Shown here: piece after piece, positions 37,830 to 50,717 of the stretch | How the letters are laid out: every line of letters starts with the position of its first letter | How positions within the stretch are numbered: the stretch's first letter is position 1 | From: Lagopus muta | Lineage: Eukaryota; Chordata; Aves; Galliformes; Phasianidae | DNA length: 64,000 nt | Direction: 5' to 3' | Assembly: GCF_023343835.1 (NCBI RefSeq) | Contig: NC_064439.1 | Span: 28,311,933-28,375,932, forward strand | Notes under the pieces: generated by a model | Databases searched by the model: none | The model's input: the letters and a program-made list of their open reading frames with translations, nothing else | What the model was told of the DNA's origin: nothing | Made by a program: the position numbers and the translations under genes

Positions 37830-38050
37830 ACTGTTTGGTCATGGCCTGAACCACTGATTGATCACCTGAGGCAAGGACTGAGTCAGCCATGGGAGCACAG
37901 GTGAAGGCAATTCAGCAATGTGACTGGAAGGAGTGGAGCCTGGCTGCACCTCTCCTAGACCCGTTTAAGAGCTGACTGCAACTGGAGAGGATCTCTTTCT
38001 GGTGATCACTCCTTTTGGAGTTTTCTACTATGTGACTAGGATGTGGGTGA
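37830..38050 (+). repeat. Possible dispersed avian repeat or solo LTR fragment
   Basis: The region has a base composition unlike its flanks, with a GTGGAGCCTGGCTGCACCTC block, a TTTAAGAGCTG promoter-like stretch and GAGGATCTCTTTCTGGTGA. It resembles avian LTR-type repeats in my memory. I cannot name the family, see no matching second LTR, and see no coding remnants. A T26 run follows at once. Confidence 0.3.
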
Positions 38051-38055
38051 GCGTA

Positions 38056-38081
38056 TTTTTTTTTTTTTTTTTTTTTTTTTT
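38056..38081 (+). repeat. T26 homopolymer
   Basis: Twenty-six T residues after the possible LTR-like segment. Confidence 0.9.
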
Positions 38082-40313
38082 CCCCACCACAATAATCTTT
38101 CTAGCTATAAACCTGTAAAGTACCCTCCTAACCCATCGCTCTTTGAACTGTACATTTGTTAATTGTACAGTAGGAAATATGAGGGGATAGTAGAAAATAT
38201 TTTCAGTTGTGGTTATGGATCTCTGAAGGTATTTAGAGGAAAAACAGAGTTCACAGAGTTCCTTCATATTGAAAGCAAGCATATTTTTCCACGTATTTCT
38301 GTATAAATGGAAAGTATAATGGATTTTATGTCTTTTGCAAATGGCATTATTCAGGAAGCATAATGCTACAGTGTTGAATAACTGCAGAGAATTGTAGTTA
38401 ACACCAGTATTTACTTTCCAGTACTTACTTTAAGAGATGACAGAAGCCTTGTGTTAGCCAGTAGCTCTGCGTTAGTTTGGGTAGAGTATTATTTCGCCCA
38501 AATTAATCAAAGGATTGTTAGAGAAAGTGCTAAAGAGGGGAAGAATTGAAAGAATGACAGATACAAGAGATGAAAGATGTAATAGATAGCAGTTAGCTGG
38601 GTAACTGTCCTGATGATTTGTTAGCAAAAGAAAAGACTACTGTAGATATGTAACTTGTGTTTGGTGTATGACAGTACTGGATAAAAAGACAAATCAAAGG
38701 TTTGTTCTGTGTCTGATTGTTATTTGAACCTCTGTGTACGTTTTGTGTCTATGTATTGCTAGAAGCTAGTGTAGTTGAAATAGACTAATTTATTCAGGCC
38801 ATAGCAGTGGGTGATATGCCTGACATTAAGTACAGTCACTTTTGACCTTCCAACATGAATAACCAGGTAGATATTTCTTACTTGGCTTACTAACCTCAAA
38901 GTGTGAGGCTCTGACTCAAGCTCTCAGGTCTTACAGTGAGACTTACTCTGCTAAGTGAACTTAAAAACACTGCAAATTGAAAGAGTAACATCTTGAATGC
39001 GGTAAAGTAGTGTAGAATCTGCCTGTTCTGCTTAACCTGTTTGCCTTTGTTATAACACTGCAGACTGACAGTTTCCCAACACTCATCTCTGTTCAGGAGC
39101 TCTGTTATGGAGGCCTGACAGCAGAGAGCCAAGAAAATGTGTGCAGCAGTACTTAGAAAAACAAAAAAGATACTTGAATACAGAAAATTAAGGCTATGAA
39201 AAAAAGAGAAAGTGTTATGGACCTAAGTAACATCATCTTGTGTGCTGACGTGCAGTAAATCTCTTCTCAAGGCTCAAATATTTTGCTAATTAAAATACAT
39301 TTGAAGGAAAAAAAAAAAAAGGCAGACAGACGGTTGCTCCAGACTTCAGTAATGCTAAACATAAGGCTGAAGGCTGTTATTGACGGAATAGCAGAATAAT
39401 GGGAAATATGTGCAACTCCGTAAGAATCAAAAGAAGAAAGGAAAAAATGATGTTACTAATGCATTTAGTAGTCAACAGTAAGACATGTAGTCTTACTGTT
39501 AATTACTTTCTAACATCTGGCAGAGACTGAGAAGAGAGCTATATGATTGAAATATCTTTTGTGTATGTATTCATAGTTGACCTGAAGATTTGAGACATGA
39601 GTACAACCTAAATGATAGTAGCAACAGGACAGAATTGTGGTGGTTTGATTCTGACCAGCAGTCCAGTGCTTACCCAGATGCTCGTGGGTAGCAGTGAGTT
39701 AATTACAAGGAGATGGCTTCAAAATGTCATGGACAATACAGACTTGAAATGGGGAAAATGAATTTACTTCGGTTAAGATAGATTTAGTGAAAAAGAAAAA
39801 CTAAAATGCCTTTTGTTGGTTCCTTCCTTATTTTTGTGTGGAAGCTTATCAAGGTGATCTTCTAGCTGTTATGGTTGAACATGGAGATTTGCTGTATTTT
39901 AATATTCTTCAGAAAACTGAATGGACAGATGAGGGAAAAATCATGCAGACCATATGTGGTCCCAATATACCCTGAGCTGTCCAAGAAACAGATTGTTTTC
40001 TGTTTCTGTTCAGCGTTTATATGAAATTTATCAGTTCTGCCAGCATATTTTAAGACTCTCTGAAATTTTTTCTTAGATTCCACACTGTACCATTTTTGTG
40101 TTTCTTTAATCAGTGTGTGCAACATCAAAAAAAAACAAAGGAAAAAAGTTATTTGCTGGGACAACCAAGAAAGTGAAAGAACCAAAGAACCGTCCAAGCT
40201 GCTGGCCTCTGTGTTAATTCATCCCTATAGTGTTCCAGATGGGCCTGTTCCCTTGTGTGACCATTGCGATAGCTTCTCGAGCCTTTTGCCCTCTTATGCT
40301 GCCTCTCATTTCT

Positions 40314-40332
40314 TTGTTTGTTTGTTTGTTTC
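40314..40332 (+). repeat. (TTTG)n microsatellite
   Basis: About four TTTG units. Confidence 0.85.
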
Positions 40333-40590
40333 CATTGGAAAAGACAGAAAGGAAGTTTAAAAGTTTTGGGAATTAGTGAGATGAAAAATATGTTATTTAT
40401 GTTCAGTTTGCTTCACCAAGGAGAGAAAAGTTGGTAAATGAAAACAAATGGCCTCATGAGAATTTCACCATTGTTAAAAAGCTATTTTTCATTAAAAAAA
40501 GAAAAAAAGAATTATGTTTAATTGTGGTTTAGTTGATTTTTAAAGAATCTTCTTTAGCCAACTGGGAGTTTTTCCACTGATTTCACTGAT

Positions 40591-40621
40591 TTTTTTATTT
40601 ATTTATTTATTTTTTTTTTTT
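40591..40621 (+). repeat. (TTTA)n and poly-T tract
   Basis: Four TTTA-like units run into a T-run. Confidence 0.85.
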
Positions 40622-43600
40622 AATGGGTTCTGTCATGAGCTAAGGATGTGGCATTGATTTGGTGTTTGTAAGGGAAGCCAGGATGTTCTGAAACTTTTCC
40701 TCAGACTCATTATCCTCTGCTAAATTTTATCTGCATTTCTTAGATGAATGTATGTATGACATCAAAAGGGACAAGGGAGAAACAAGTATGAGTTTACATT
40801 TCCTTTTCCCAGAACTTGCATGGTAACTTCATTTGTTGTCTGTTGTTTTAATGTGTAGCAGGCCAGCATCCATGTTGCTTTCAAGATGGAAGTGGAAATT
40901 TTCTTTATTCTATAGAAAGTGTTTTCACGGCAGGGTCCTTTGAACATTTTCCTTTGCAGGCTAATGGAAAATACAAAAAAAAGCCATAGGATACCATTAG
41001 AAAACCTGATTTCATAACATCTTGAAAAGAAGGCTGTCTTCTTTTTAATCAGTTTTCTAGGGATCCTGCTGTGGACCCCTCCTGACAGTTTGTCAGCTTG
41101 TCAAAAGTAAATTTTCTTTTGCCTTTGCTTCGATGAAGATGGAGCCTGTTTTACAGATGGTTTGGTAAAAATGAGTAGGAACCCAGAAAGAGAGATTCAT
41201 GAATGACAGTTCTAGTTTCTGTGGATTTTCTTGAACAAAGGAGACACTTTAGCATTTGGTTCTAATGAGAGGAAAGGCTCTTTTTGTATCTGTGTCTTAT
41301 CTCCTGGGAGTACATACACTCCAACACTCCCACTTTACTTTCAACTCTTCAAGTAATTTTTAAAATTTTTTTTTAAATCCAAAATGCATTTTACTTTGTT
41401 TTGGTATTTAGCTCCAGTCAGTATCCAGAATCTGGTTACATGAAAACACTTGCACTTAGCTGTCTCATAAACCTTTCACAATAACCTGCAGAAGCACATT
41501 GTTTTAGTGATATCGTTTCTTTAGGTTAATCTGTGTTAGGTGTGAAGCATTAGGTCAGGCTGTATGTTTATTTTCAAGCCAGGAGGTGTGTGGGAGGAAG
41601 TGTTCCCATTTGGGGCTGAATGGAGTAGACACACAGTCCTGGCAAAATGGCCAGCATGAGTCACAGGTGAGAAATTGTTGTGGTACTGAGGAATTTGACT
41701 ATAACCATTGTGAGTGTTACCTCTGTTTCAGGAGACTTCTTCTACCCATGCTGTACTGTTCGTATCTGACTCAACCCAGCCCAGACCCGAGGAGGCTGTT
41801 GATCTAAAGGAAAGAACACTTTACATTTCTAGGGGTGTGCAGCTCCCAGGAAATAGTGGCTCTCTTTTCTAATTCAAGAGGCATGCAGCCAAATTAGAGC
41901 AGCAGGAAGTGGATCAATTAAGTAAGGCTGTAGCTTTTGGGCTTTTGCATTGTATATTGCATTGACTACAAAGGAGCTGTAATTGGAGCAGCCAGGGGGA
42001 TCCTTGCAGTCAGAGCATCTTCTCTGTCAGTGAGAATGGGCCTCCTCTTTTGCCTCATTGAAAATCCTAGCTTTCTTCTTTCAGCATACTATACACAAAT
42101 GGGTTGAGGATGTTCTAACACTGGATGATGAGTAAATGACTCCCCCTTTTCTCCTTCCTTTAAAGGAAATGCAGTCTTCAAAATTAAATGACTCAATGAC
42201 AGCTACACAAAGGGGAATTTCCTTACTTTCTTTTGTTTGAGGAACCCAGGAAGTCATGTGAAAAACCTTGCTTACTTAGCAGACCCAGCAGAGTCTTGAG
42301 AGTTTCCAGCAAGTAGGTTGAAAATTATAGGCAGTAGTGGTAAAGTCTACTGAAGAACCGTTGGGAAAATGGATACAGTTCTGTGTATCTAAAACACTTT
42401 GAAAGAAAACCACAGAGACATCATTGCTGCTAATTTTGAAGGGGAACTCAGGCAGAACAAAAGAGAAATGGCCACTTCTCCATTTAGAGACTGTGATTCA
42501 CTTAACATTTCTTTTCTGCCTTGTCCTTATATTATCCCAGTGTCTTACTTAAGGAAATTGTTTCTTCCTTAAACACAGTTCCACTCAACAATTTGCTGTG
42601 TCCACTAAACTGAATTTATTTTGGTCTAATTGCTGAGCTCAAGATGTCTAAAATGTTCTGTTCTTCTCATTTAAAATATTCTTTTGCTACATAAAGAATC
42701 TGTAGGCTTCAATTTGTGAAGTATATTCCTTGGTGACAAAAAGCATACATGGTGTTGTGCTAAATGGTGCTCTGCCATTTGTATTTGGTGAAAACAGATC
42801 GCAACAGTTTTTAAGGAAGAGGGTATAGCTGAGAAATTAAGGAATCATGAGCTACGTTATCTCTGTGAAAAAGAGGATTTTCATCACTTCCGAAGCCAGC
42901 TTCCTACAGCATGTGTGATCAGCACCTGCCAAGCACATGGAGCATGCATGAAGGGAGAGCATTTTTTTAGTATTTAGTGAATGAGCCACTTGTGAAAGGA
43001 GACACAACAGACAGTGTACTTAGTCAAGAAAGAGATGCTGCAAAGGCAATGACATGGCAAACGTCCCTATTCCTCCAGTGCACTTAACCCATAAAGAATG
43101 CTCTTCGCTGCTATGGCAGAGAGATGCATCTTATTTCACCTGTCTGTGCCAACCAGGTAACTGCCACATTCCCTGGCTTTAAGGAAATTGAGCTGCAAGG
43201 GGTTGGACTCTGCCCACAACTGCATTTCTCATAAAGTACTGTATTCCTAACAAATGCAATTCATTTCTGGCATGAGACAAATACATATCAGTAACCTAGA
43301 GTTGGATATCATAGCATTAGACATTAAAAAACATGTTCAAGACTGGTAAAGCACTCCATCCACTTTTTTGTTTGAATATTTTTTTAAACATTCCTAAAAC
43401 AACAGAAATATACTTTGTTCACAAGATAATTTGTCTGTCTTAAGTAGTACTGTGACTGTGCATTAAACTCATTAACATGGAAGCGGTGATTAGCAGAGCT
43501 GAACTCTAACTTTGCTGCTGGTAGTTCCCAAGAGCTCCTGCCTCCAGCAGCCTGACCAGGGTGCTCTGTAACTTTCCCAGTAAACATCTGAGATTGTGCA

Positions 43601-43943
43601 CTGTGAGTTACGCTTAGTAAAAGATGTAGCCAGCAGAGGGCAACGGAGGTCAGATTTTGGTGCGATTACATAGAACTGTCCCAGAGTGGTAGAAAATGTA
43701 GAGCAAAAAGGTCAAGCAAAAGCATGTTGTGAACTTGTTGCTATAGATCCACTTCTATTAATTATTTGAGACCTGAATGAACCCTTGTGGTCATGAGATC
43801 TATAAACCTCCTTTTTTACAGCTGTATTAAACAATGTAATTCCTTATTTATGACAATATAGTTAAATAACCTTTTCAGCAGGGGGATAAACCCTAATTAA
43901 AATGATGCTCTCCTAAAATAGGACAAAAAGCTTAAGCCGATGG

Positions 43944-43985
43944 CCAATAAAACTGTAACTCTTCCTATAAATCCTGTTTTATTGG
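43944..43985. repeat. Inverted repeat with CCAATAAAAC arms
   Basis: CCAATAAAAC (43944-43953) and GTTTTATTGG (43976-43985) form perfect 10-bp arms separated by 22 nt. Each arm contains a CCAAT core and an ATAAAA homeobox-like core. Confidence 0.85.
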
Positions 43986-45574
43986 TCTGTTCTGGAGAGT
44001 AGTTGTTTTGTTTAACTTGATAAACAGGTCATTTTTTCCCAAGATAATTAGGTGCCTGAAAGAAAGAGAGAGAGAACTGGAGAAGTCAGCTCGTGCTTAG
44101 TTCACAGAAGAAAAGCTGCTTTTTTTCAGTCAGATGCAAATCTTTTTTAACACAGATTGCATCCAATGTGCTGGAAGTAATATGAGCTTACAGTACAGAA
44201 CAAAATTTTTTAACTTGGGTGACATATGCTAGGGGACATAACTCATATCTATGCACTCAGGCAAGCAGTTGGTGCCAAGAAAGAGCAAGATGCACTCGTT
44301 ATTCACCTCTAACAATATGGATGACCTCTTTTTGAGCCTAATTGTTGCTCTGTGTGGCAAATATTTTAAAACTGATCTGTTGGCATTGCTGTGTTAACCA
44401 ATGAACAGCTTAATAGCAGGAAATGCCTGGAGTTTTAGTGGGAAATTGTATTTATTTATTCTGTGGAAGAGCCTGAAGGAGCCCTTCAGCACTGTTGCAG
44501 CTCTGTTGTACCGCACAGGAAGGCTCCTGTGCACAGTAGATCTGGATTTTACTGCTACATATGTCACCCCCACTCAATGATCTAGGGTATGTCAACTAAT
44601 TTTTTAATTTTTTTTTTTTTTGCTGAGCTTCCTATTTCAAAACTGCATTAGTAATTCTGCTCTTCCATAGCTATAATTTACTGTATAAAAGCTAGGTTAT
44701 TTTGATGTAGTATAGGAGAGGAAAAAAAAAACCCAAACATATCTATTTTATGAATTTCTTAAGTCCTAAAGAAAAATGCTGGAGTATTTCTCTGAAAATT
44801 GCTGGGTTACTTGACTAGCTCCCAGAATTTCAGCAGAAGGCTGACAGCTGTTTCTTAGTGCAGTTCCTGCCTGACCACTGAGAGACTGAACCTGGTATGG
44901 AAGCTGTGAAACCCCATATAAGAAAGAAAACACTCCTTTCAAAGAGTTAAAAATGAAAAGCAAAACTAATGATGGCACAGGCTTGGAGTGCTCAGGAGAA
45001 AGAGTAGCACAGTCCCAGAGAAAGTGAAGGGATGAGGGACCCACCTGTGTGCCTAGAGAAGCTTCCTGGAAGGGGATAGACAGCTGGTGGTAAGTGCTGA
45101 GTGTACCTGGCCATTAGTACCATCATTATGGCTGAAGTTCTCAGTACCTCTATGTGCTTAATTCAGAAAGAACTCAGGACATGTTACACAGCGTCAGACC
45201 CAGTAAGGAGATGTTAATAAGTACCTGTTTGCATATGAGGCAACTGCTGCTGCTGAGCTTTTATGATGTCTTGTCAGCTAACAGCGAGGAGCCCGGCTGG
45301 CGCCACTGGGACATGAGGTGGGACCTGCCTGCAGCAATGGCAAATATTTGACTTGGTGCTGATGGGTGAGATTTCAGCCATGGCACTCTGGTCCCTACCA
45401 AGTGAATCATGGTGGAGGCAGCAGGAGTACTTGAACCCTGGTGATCCCTGTTTAACAGTAGCTGACTTCTGACTTTCACCACTTTGTCTGACCGGGTCCC
45501 AGGCCCTAATGGTGGGTGTGAACGCAGTTGGGTGACCATCACTTGGAATTCTGTGCCATGATGGGTGGAGGAAG

Positions 45575-46255
45575 TGCAATCAGTGAGCGCAGGAGCTGTA
45601 GGCAAGTGCCAAATAAATCATATGCATAGACTTTAAATACTGTATTATTTCTTCTAGGCCAAGGGAGTCCAGTCAATACTTCCATCTTGTGTTCCACCTG
45701 TGTGACAAAGGGAACAGAAATGAAAACAGAAAAAACAACTGAAGGCATGTCAATATTTGCCTTTGTTTCAACAACCATTATAAAGCATTTGTGAGAGCAC
45801 AGCTGAAGTGCAATCACAGAGTGGCTCTGCTCTGAGCACTGTGACTGCTTCCTTGAGAGCAAAGAGAAGCTGTGCCTACAGGGATGGTGTCCCAGGAGGG
45901 AACCACAGGAAGGTGACAGTGTGTTTCCTGGCATGGGGGCTCACTATCTTTTTTTTCCCAAATACAGGCCCTCAGGTGTGCAGTGCAGGGCAGCTTGCTT
46001 CTACTTCCTTCTTCCAGGGCTGGTTTTCTCCTGAATCATCTGGGCCAGCTGAGGATTTGATAAACATAAGGTTGTCCCAGTTAGCTGCAGCGCAGTGTTT
46101 TAATGGAGTCAAGGCACTGTAATGCAGCAGCACTCTGCCTGGCTGATGTACTCCGCCAGTGCAGATTAATTGAAATCAGTGAGCACAAGAGTTGCAGGCA
46201 AACTGCAAATAAATTTTATTCAGAGGCTTTAAATATTTCATTTAGAGGCTAAAGG
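45575..46255 (+). repeat. Diverged direct repeat, two copies about 585 bp apart
   Basis: Copy 1 (about 45575-45668) and copy 2 (about 46162-46252) share ATCAGTGAGC, GGAGCTG/GAGTTGC-AGGCAA, GCAAATAAAT, GACTTTAAATA and TAGGCCAAGGGAGT-like stretches in the same order. Similarity is roughly 70% by eye. They may be two copies of an unrecognised repeat or an old local duplication. Confidence 0.55.
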
Positions 46256-47195
46256 AGTTTGGTGATTCAGTCTCCTATGTCCCAGTCACAGCAGAGACTT
46301 ACCTGGCTACTGCTACCCTTTTGAGGACCAGTTGTAGACCTTCAAGAAAATCCCTGATATTCACTGCTATTCACTCCGTTGTTCAAAATAAAAATCCCTC
46401 ACTCCTTGCCCTTTAAATTAATCATCAGGGGATTTTCTTTCACTTTCCTGTCTTGAACTGTACGAGGAAGAAGAAAATGCTGATCTTTTTTTTTTCTTTT
46501 CTTTTTCCCTTAGCTGTTTGTATATTATAGCAAAGATGAAAGCATTCCTGAAGGAAGGGCCAACTGTCCTTAGTGTACCTCCCTCAGACCTGTTTCTTTC
46601 ATGGTGGCTGTCATCTGCAGTTGAGTATACTTAGAAATCAGGGCTGGAGGGTCTCTCCAGTGCATGTTTCATAATTCTGTTGCAGTTAAGTGATGAACAA
46701 AAGCTTGAAATCCTGTGAATTTATGAGAAAAGTGTTGAAAGCATTGGGAAGCATATTCAGAAGAAAGTGAAAGTTTGATATTTTCAAGAAAAGTAAGATT
46801 TAAAATTTCAAAACTTGTGACAGAATCACAAATGCTTGAGGTTTATGACTTTCTCTACTGTTTTTGCTTTGGCCTCACTGAATGCTTGCCACTTTTATTT
46901 TTACATGTGGGGAGTAATTTCTAGTGCTCTTTTATACCCAGTGAGAAAACTCATACTATTAGTACTCTTATTCCCTCTGAAATATCTGATTCTGGGATTC
47001 TTGGCTCGTAAGATCAAAATTGTGTTTTAAATGGTGGAGCAGAAAGTAACAGAATCAGTAATAGAATATCACAAATGAAGTGTTGTTGGTTTTTTTTATT
47101 TATTCAAGGATCTGGAAGTGAAAGATTGTTTTGTGAGCTGTTTTTTGCTGCTGCAACTCCAGTAAATGACCTTTAATTGAATAAAGTAGAACTAT

Positions 47196-47218
47196 GGGGG
47201 AGGGGGGGGGGGGGGGGG
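47196..47218 (+). repeat. G-rich homopolymer (G5-A-G17)
   Basis: A G5 A G17 tract, able in principle to form a G-quadruplex. Confidence 0.9.
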
Positions 47219-48972
47219 AAGAGTTGGTTGTAGAGGTGAATGACATTTTTGTGTTTTATACAGTAAAGAAATAGGATGTCAACAGTGGTGAAGAAAGCTG
47301 TCTTGAGGGAGCAGATTTTTGGAACTTTGAATATGTTTTGCACTCTTAAAATGCTTGCTGCTGTAGGAGAATCAGCTACAGCATTGTTGCAGCTTTCAAC
47401 AAGGAAGTTGTGCAGTTTGTGGCTGGAGAAAGCAAGACTTGGAGGGGTAAAAATATTTTGTAACCATAGCACAGTACAGAAGTAGGAAATGAATTTGAGT
47501 TTTTTAAACCTAGAAATACTTAGATGCAAAAAATGCCAATTTGTTTGCAAGTATTAGGAATTTGTTTATAAAATTCCCTGTGATCTGATAGAGAAACCAA
47601 CAATGCATGCACTCAAATTGTGTGCTCTTAATAGTGTTAGGCTTATTTTGTCTTATGATGCATTTTTTACACTGAAGATTTTCATGTTTTTTACAGTGAA
47701 TTAGCTCCTGGCTGCAAGGACATATTTTATTTCCCCTCTTCTTACTAAAATTCAAAAATAGACTGGACATTTCAATTTTTATGAGAGCCTTAAACCAAAA
47801 ATTGGAGGGATGTGGTAATGAAAAATGTACATTGAAGTCATACCCTCTCACCAGTTCTGCTCTGCACTGATCCTCTTTCTTCTCTTTCCTCCCCTATCCC
47901 GTCTGTGACAAGCTGCTCTCTCCTTTCCTGTCTTTTCCTTCTTTCCCAATCTTCATTGCTCCAACCATAAAGATGGCCAGATATGAAATGCTGCCAGTCA
48001 GGATTCCCGAGCTTCAAAGGGATCTCTCATCAGCTGAGACAAAGCCTCTTTGTGCAGCTCTTGGAGAGTGGCACTGGCTGCTTCTGTACAGTCAGGGAAC
48101 TTTGGAGCGTCTCTTCCCTCCAGCCTCTCCCTGCACCATCTGGAGGGATGATTTCTGCATGTTTTCCCCAGGGCTGCAGGTGAAGTCTAATTGCAGTTAG
48201 TGCAATGTTCTGCAGAGACAGCATTCTGTGTGACTGGGTACAAACAAACCAGTCTTTGCATTTTTTTGGTGAGGAAGTCTCCCCATAAGGTATGCTTGGT
48301 CTTGTGTTTTGTCAGCTACAGGAAACAATTGCCAAGACTGTACTGGAAATTCCTTACCAACTGGAGTTCAGTGCCACCCTCTGCATTTAGAAATAGCCTT
48401 TTCAGAATGGGTACAGGAACAGAAAAACTGTGAAAAAGAAAATATTTTAGTATTACTTCTGTTATTTTAAATATGATTCGAATGGAATTCCAAAGGTCAG
48501 GAAATACTACTATGCTTTCTGAATGGCATATAGGATTTTATACAAGATTTTACAGGAACTGTCAGCTCAATTTCACAGGGCTTTGCTCTAACCTTAGTGT
48601 TCTGCTCTGCGAAAATGTGAGTGCAAAGTTCTGCTGTGCTGACAGGTCAGGTTAATACCCACTTACCTAGGTGCAAACAATGTGCCAAGTGTGAGTGCCA
48701 GGAGGAGGTGACTTTTCTTTGAGGAAGTGATATGAGATGGGTGAGGAGGCAGAGTAGGAGCAGCCATAGTGAGTCAAGTCTCTGCTCCCTTGAGCTCAGT
48801 ATTTTATCATCTAGAGCAGCTAGCTGTGAATATTTAGCAAGAATATAAAAAATAGCAGTGGGAATCTTTCTGTCAGACAATCCATGCAATGCAGTAAAAT
48901 TTTAAAGTAAAGGAAAACCCAGCAAGGTGTACTGTGAGTCACCTTTTAAAAATACCATCAGATGCTCTAAGG

Positions 48973-49011
48973 AAATGCTCCTGGAGCATTTGACCATTGG
49001 GGGGGGGGGGG
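48973..49011 (+). repeat. Perfect 9-bp inverted repeat followed by a G13 tract
   Basis: AAATGCTCC-T-GGAGCATTT (48973-48991) is a hairpin with a one-base spacer. A G13 run follows (48999-49011). Confidence 0.85.
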
Positions 49012-50682
49012 AGGAAAAATGTCCTACTAAGCCCAAGTACAACTTTTTTACACCTTGTAGTTGAAAAGGGGATCTCAAAGACACAAGTAAGGGCAGAGCT
49101 GAGGAATGAGGAGAAGGAGAGATTTTGCTGAGTAGAGTTGTGCAGTGGCTACAGGATGGTGCAGTTCTTTGTCCTTCACTGGGCAAAACTCTATAGCACA
49201 GAGCATCTTTTATTCAGCATTTAACAGGACCGTGGCTGCAGTTCTGGGTGCTGCCAGTCTGACACTATCTTGCAGCAGAAATGCTCTAAGGATAACACAA
49301 GCTTACCTTGTGATAATGGCAAATCCTTTTGCAGGCTGGAGAGTAAAACACTCAGAACCGAAGAGATGCTCTGATGGCCCCAAGGTGATGTCTCCTAGAG
49401 CAGACAGAGAGGTAAATGCACAATGGCAGCAATATTTTACAATAATTTACGTGAGAAGTAACAGAATGACAAAACATGAGGCTACAGAGAAAACAGATGA
49501 AAGCATTCTTTTTTTTCCTAGTGCTAATGATAGTGGAATGTTCTCTAAGAAATTGTTTGGAGTTGTGTTTGGGGATGAAAAAATATATCTGGTTTTGTAA
49601 GTTCTTTGTCTTTACTTTTTTTTCTTTAGCCATCATTAGCTTCTCCCTAAAGCAAAGCAAATTCTGATTCAGAAATAGAGGATACGGAAAACCTATTAAT
49701 TTTCCTTGCAATACATCTCACAGTCCAAAGTGACAGTAAGCTTTTCCTTCTTGCTTTCTCTGACAGCTGAGTGAAAGGCAAATTCTGCAGTATGCTACCT
49801 TCGTATTCTAGAAGGGCCAAGGACCATTGTGAAGGTCACAACATGTAATGTGTTGCTCAGCTACACTTTGAAGCCTAGGAGTCTCTCACACTGACTCAGC
49901 TAGTCCTGGGCATGTGCCTTGGCCAGCTTCCAGCTTTGCAGCAGGACCAGGGCATGCACCAGCCCCACAGGCTGTGCCTGCTTGCTGTAGGAAGCCGAGG
50001 CTGGGAGGGCGCCATAGCTGTTGTGTGCTGCCTGAGCAGCTGGAAGCAGGAACAGACAGTAGGTATGGGGGGAGATGTGCGCACAGAGCGTGAGTTAGAT
50101 GCAGCCTCACGTTTGTTTTTGTTATTGCAGCCAAACTAACTAAGCATCACTGTACAGAAAAGGCTGAGGCATACAAGTGGTTCCCAGCAAGTGGGATTAG
50201 AGCCTCCAAACAGTGTTATTTTCTTCACCATCCCTCAGAAAATATGAAGTTATTTCCAGGTAACATAACGTTGCCAGGTAGGGGAGTTTCAAATACCTAC
50301 AAGACTTCTGTTAACCAGAATGGTGTGGCCCAATACAGCTGTGTGGGATACCTCTGGGGGGCACCACAGGAAGGAGGTATTGCACAGCTGTAGGGCCCCA
50401 ACACTTATGACCTTCTTCTGTGTTTACAAATAGCCTGGGAGAAAGCAACAAAAGCCTTTGCTGCTTTTGCCTCCATATTAAGGGAATGGAGTGGGAGGCT
50501 GGAGGCATGTAATATCTGATTCATGTGGTGCTCAATGCAGAGGAGTCAGGAGTTATTACCATCCTCATGGCCTAGGGCAGCAGAGGGATCTTCTGGGAAC
50601 TGGCTGCAGTGTCTGCTGTGGTCAAGCTATTCAGATTTAGATATGGCAAGAATGTTCCTGTGGTGCGCAGTGTTTTAATCTG

Positions 50683-50717
50683 GATCTGTAGGTCTTTCCT
50701 ATGCTGACCTACAGATC
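50683..50717. repeat. Perfect 12-bp inverted repeat
   Basis: GATCTGTAGGTC (50683-50694) and GACCTACAGATC (50706-50717) are perfect arms with an 11-nt loop. Confidence 0.9.

Noticed and set aside
45261-45934. Several overlapping minus-strand ORFs of 101-131 codons
   Set aside because: They are mutually overlapping in different frames, with no recognisable domain. Shadows of a GC-richer patch.
49886-50139. GC-richer patch with ORFs on both strands, considered as a CpG island
   Set aside because: CpG dinucleotides are sparse and no gene start is visible.
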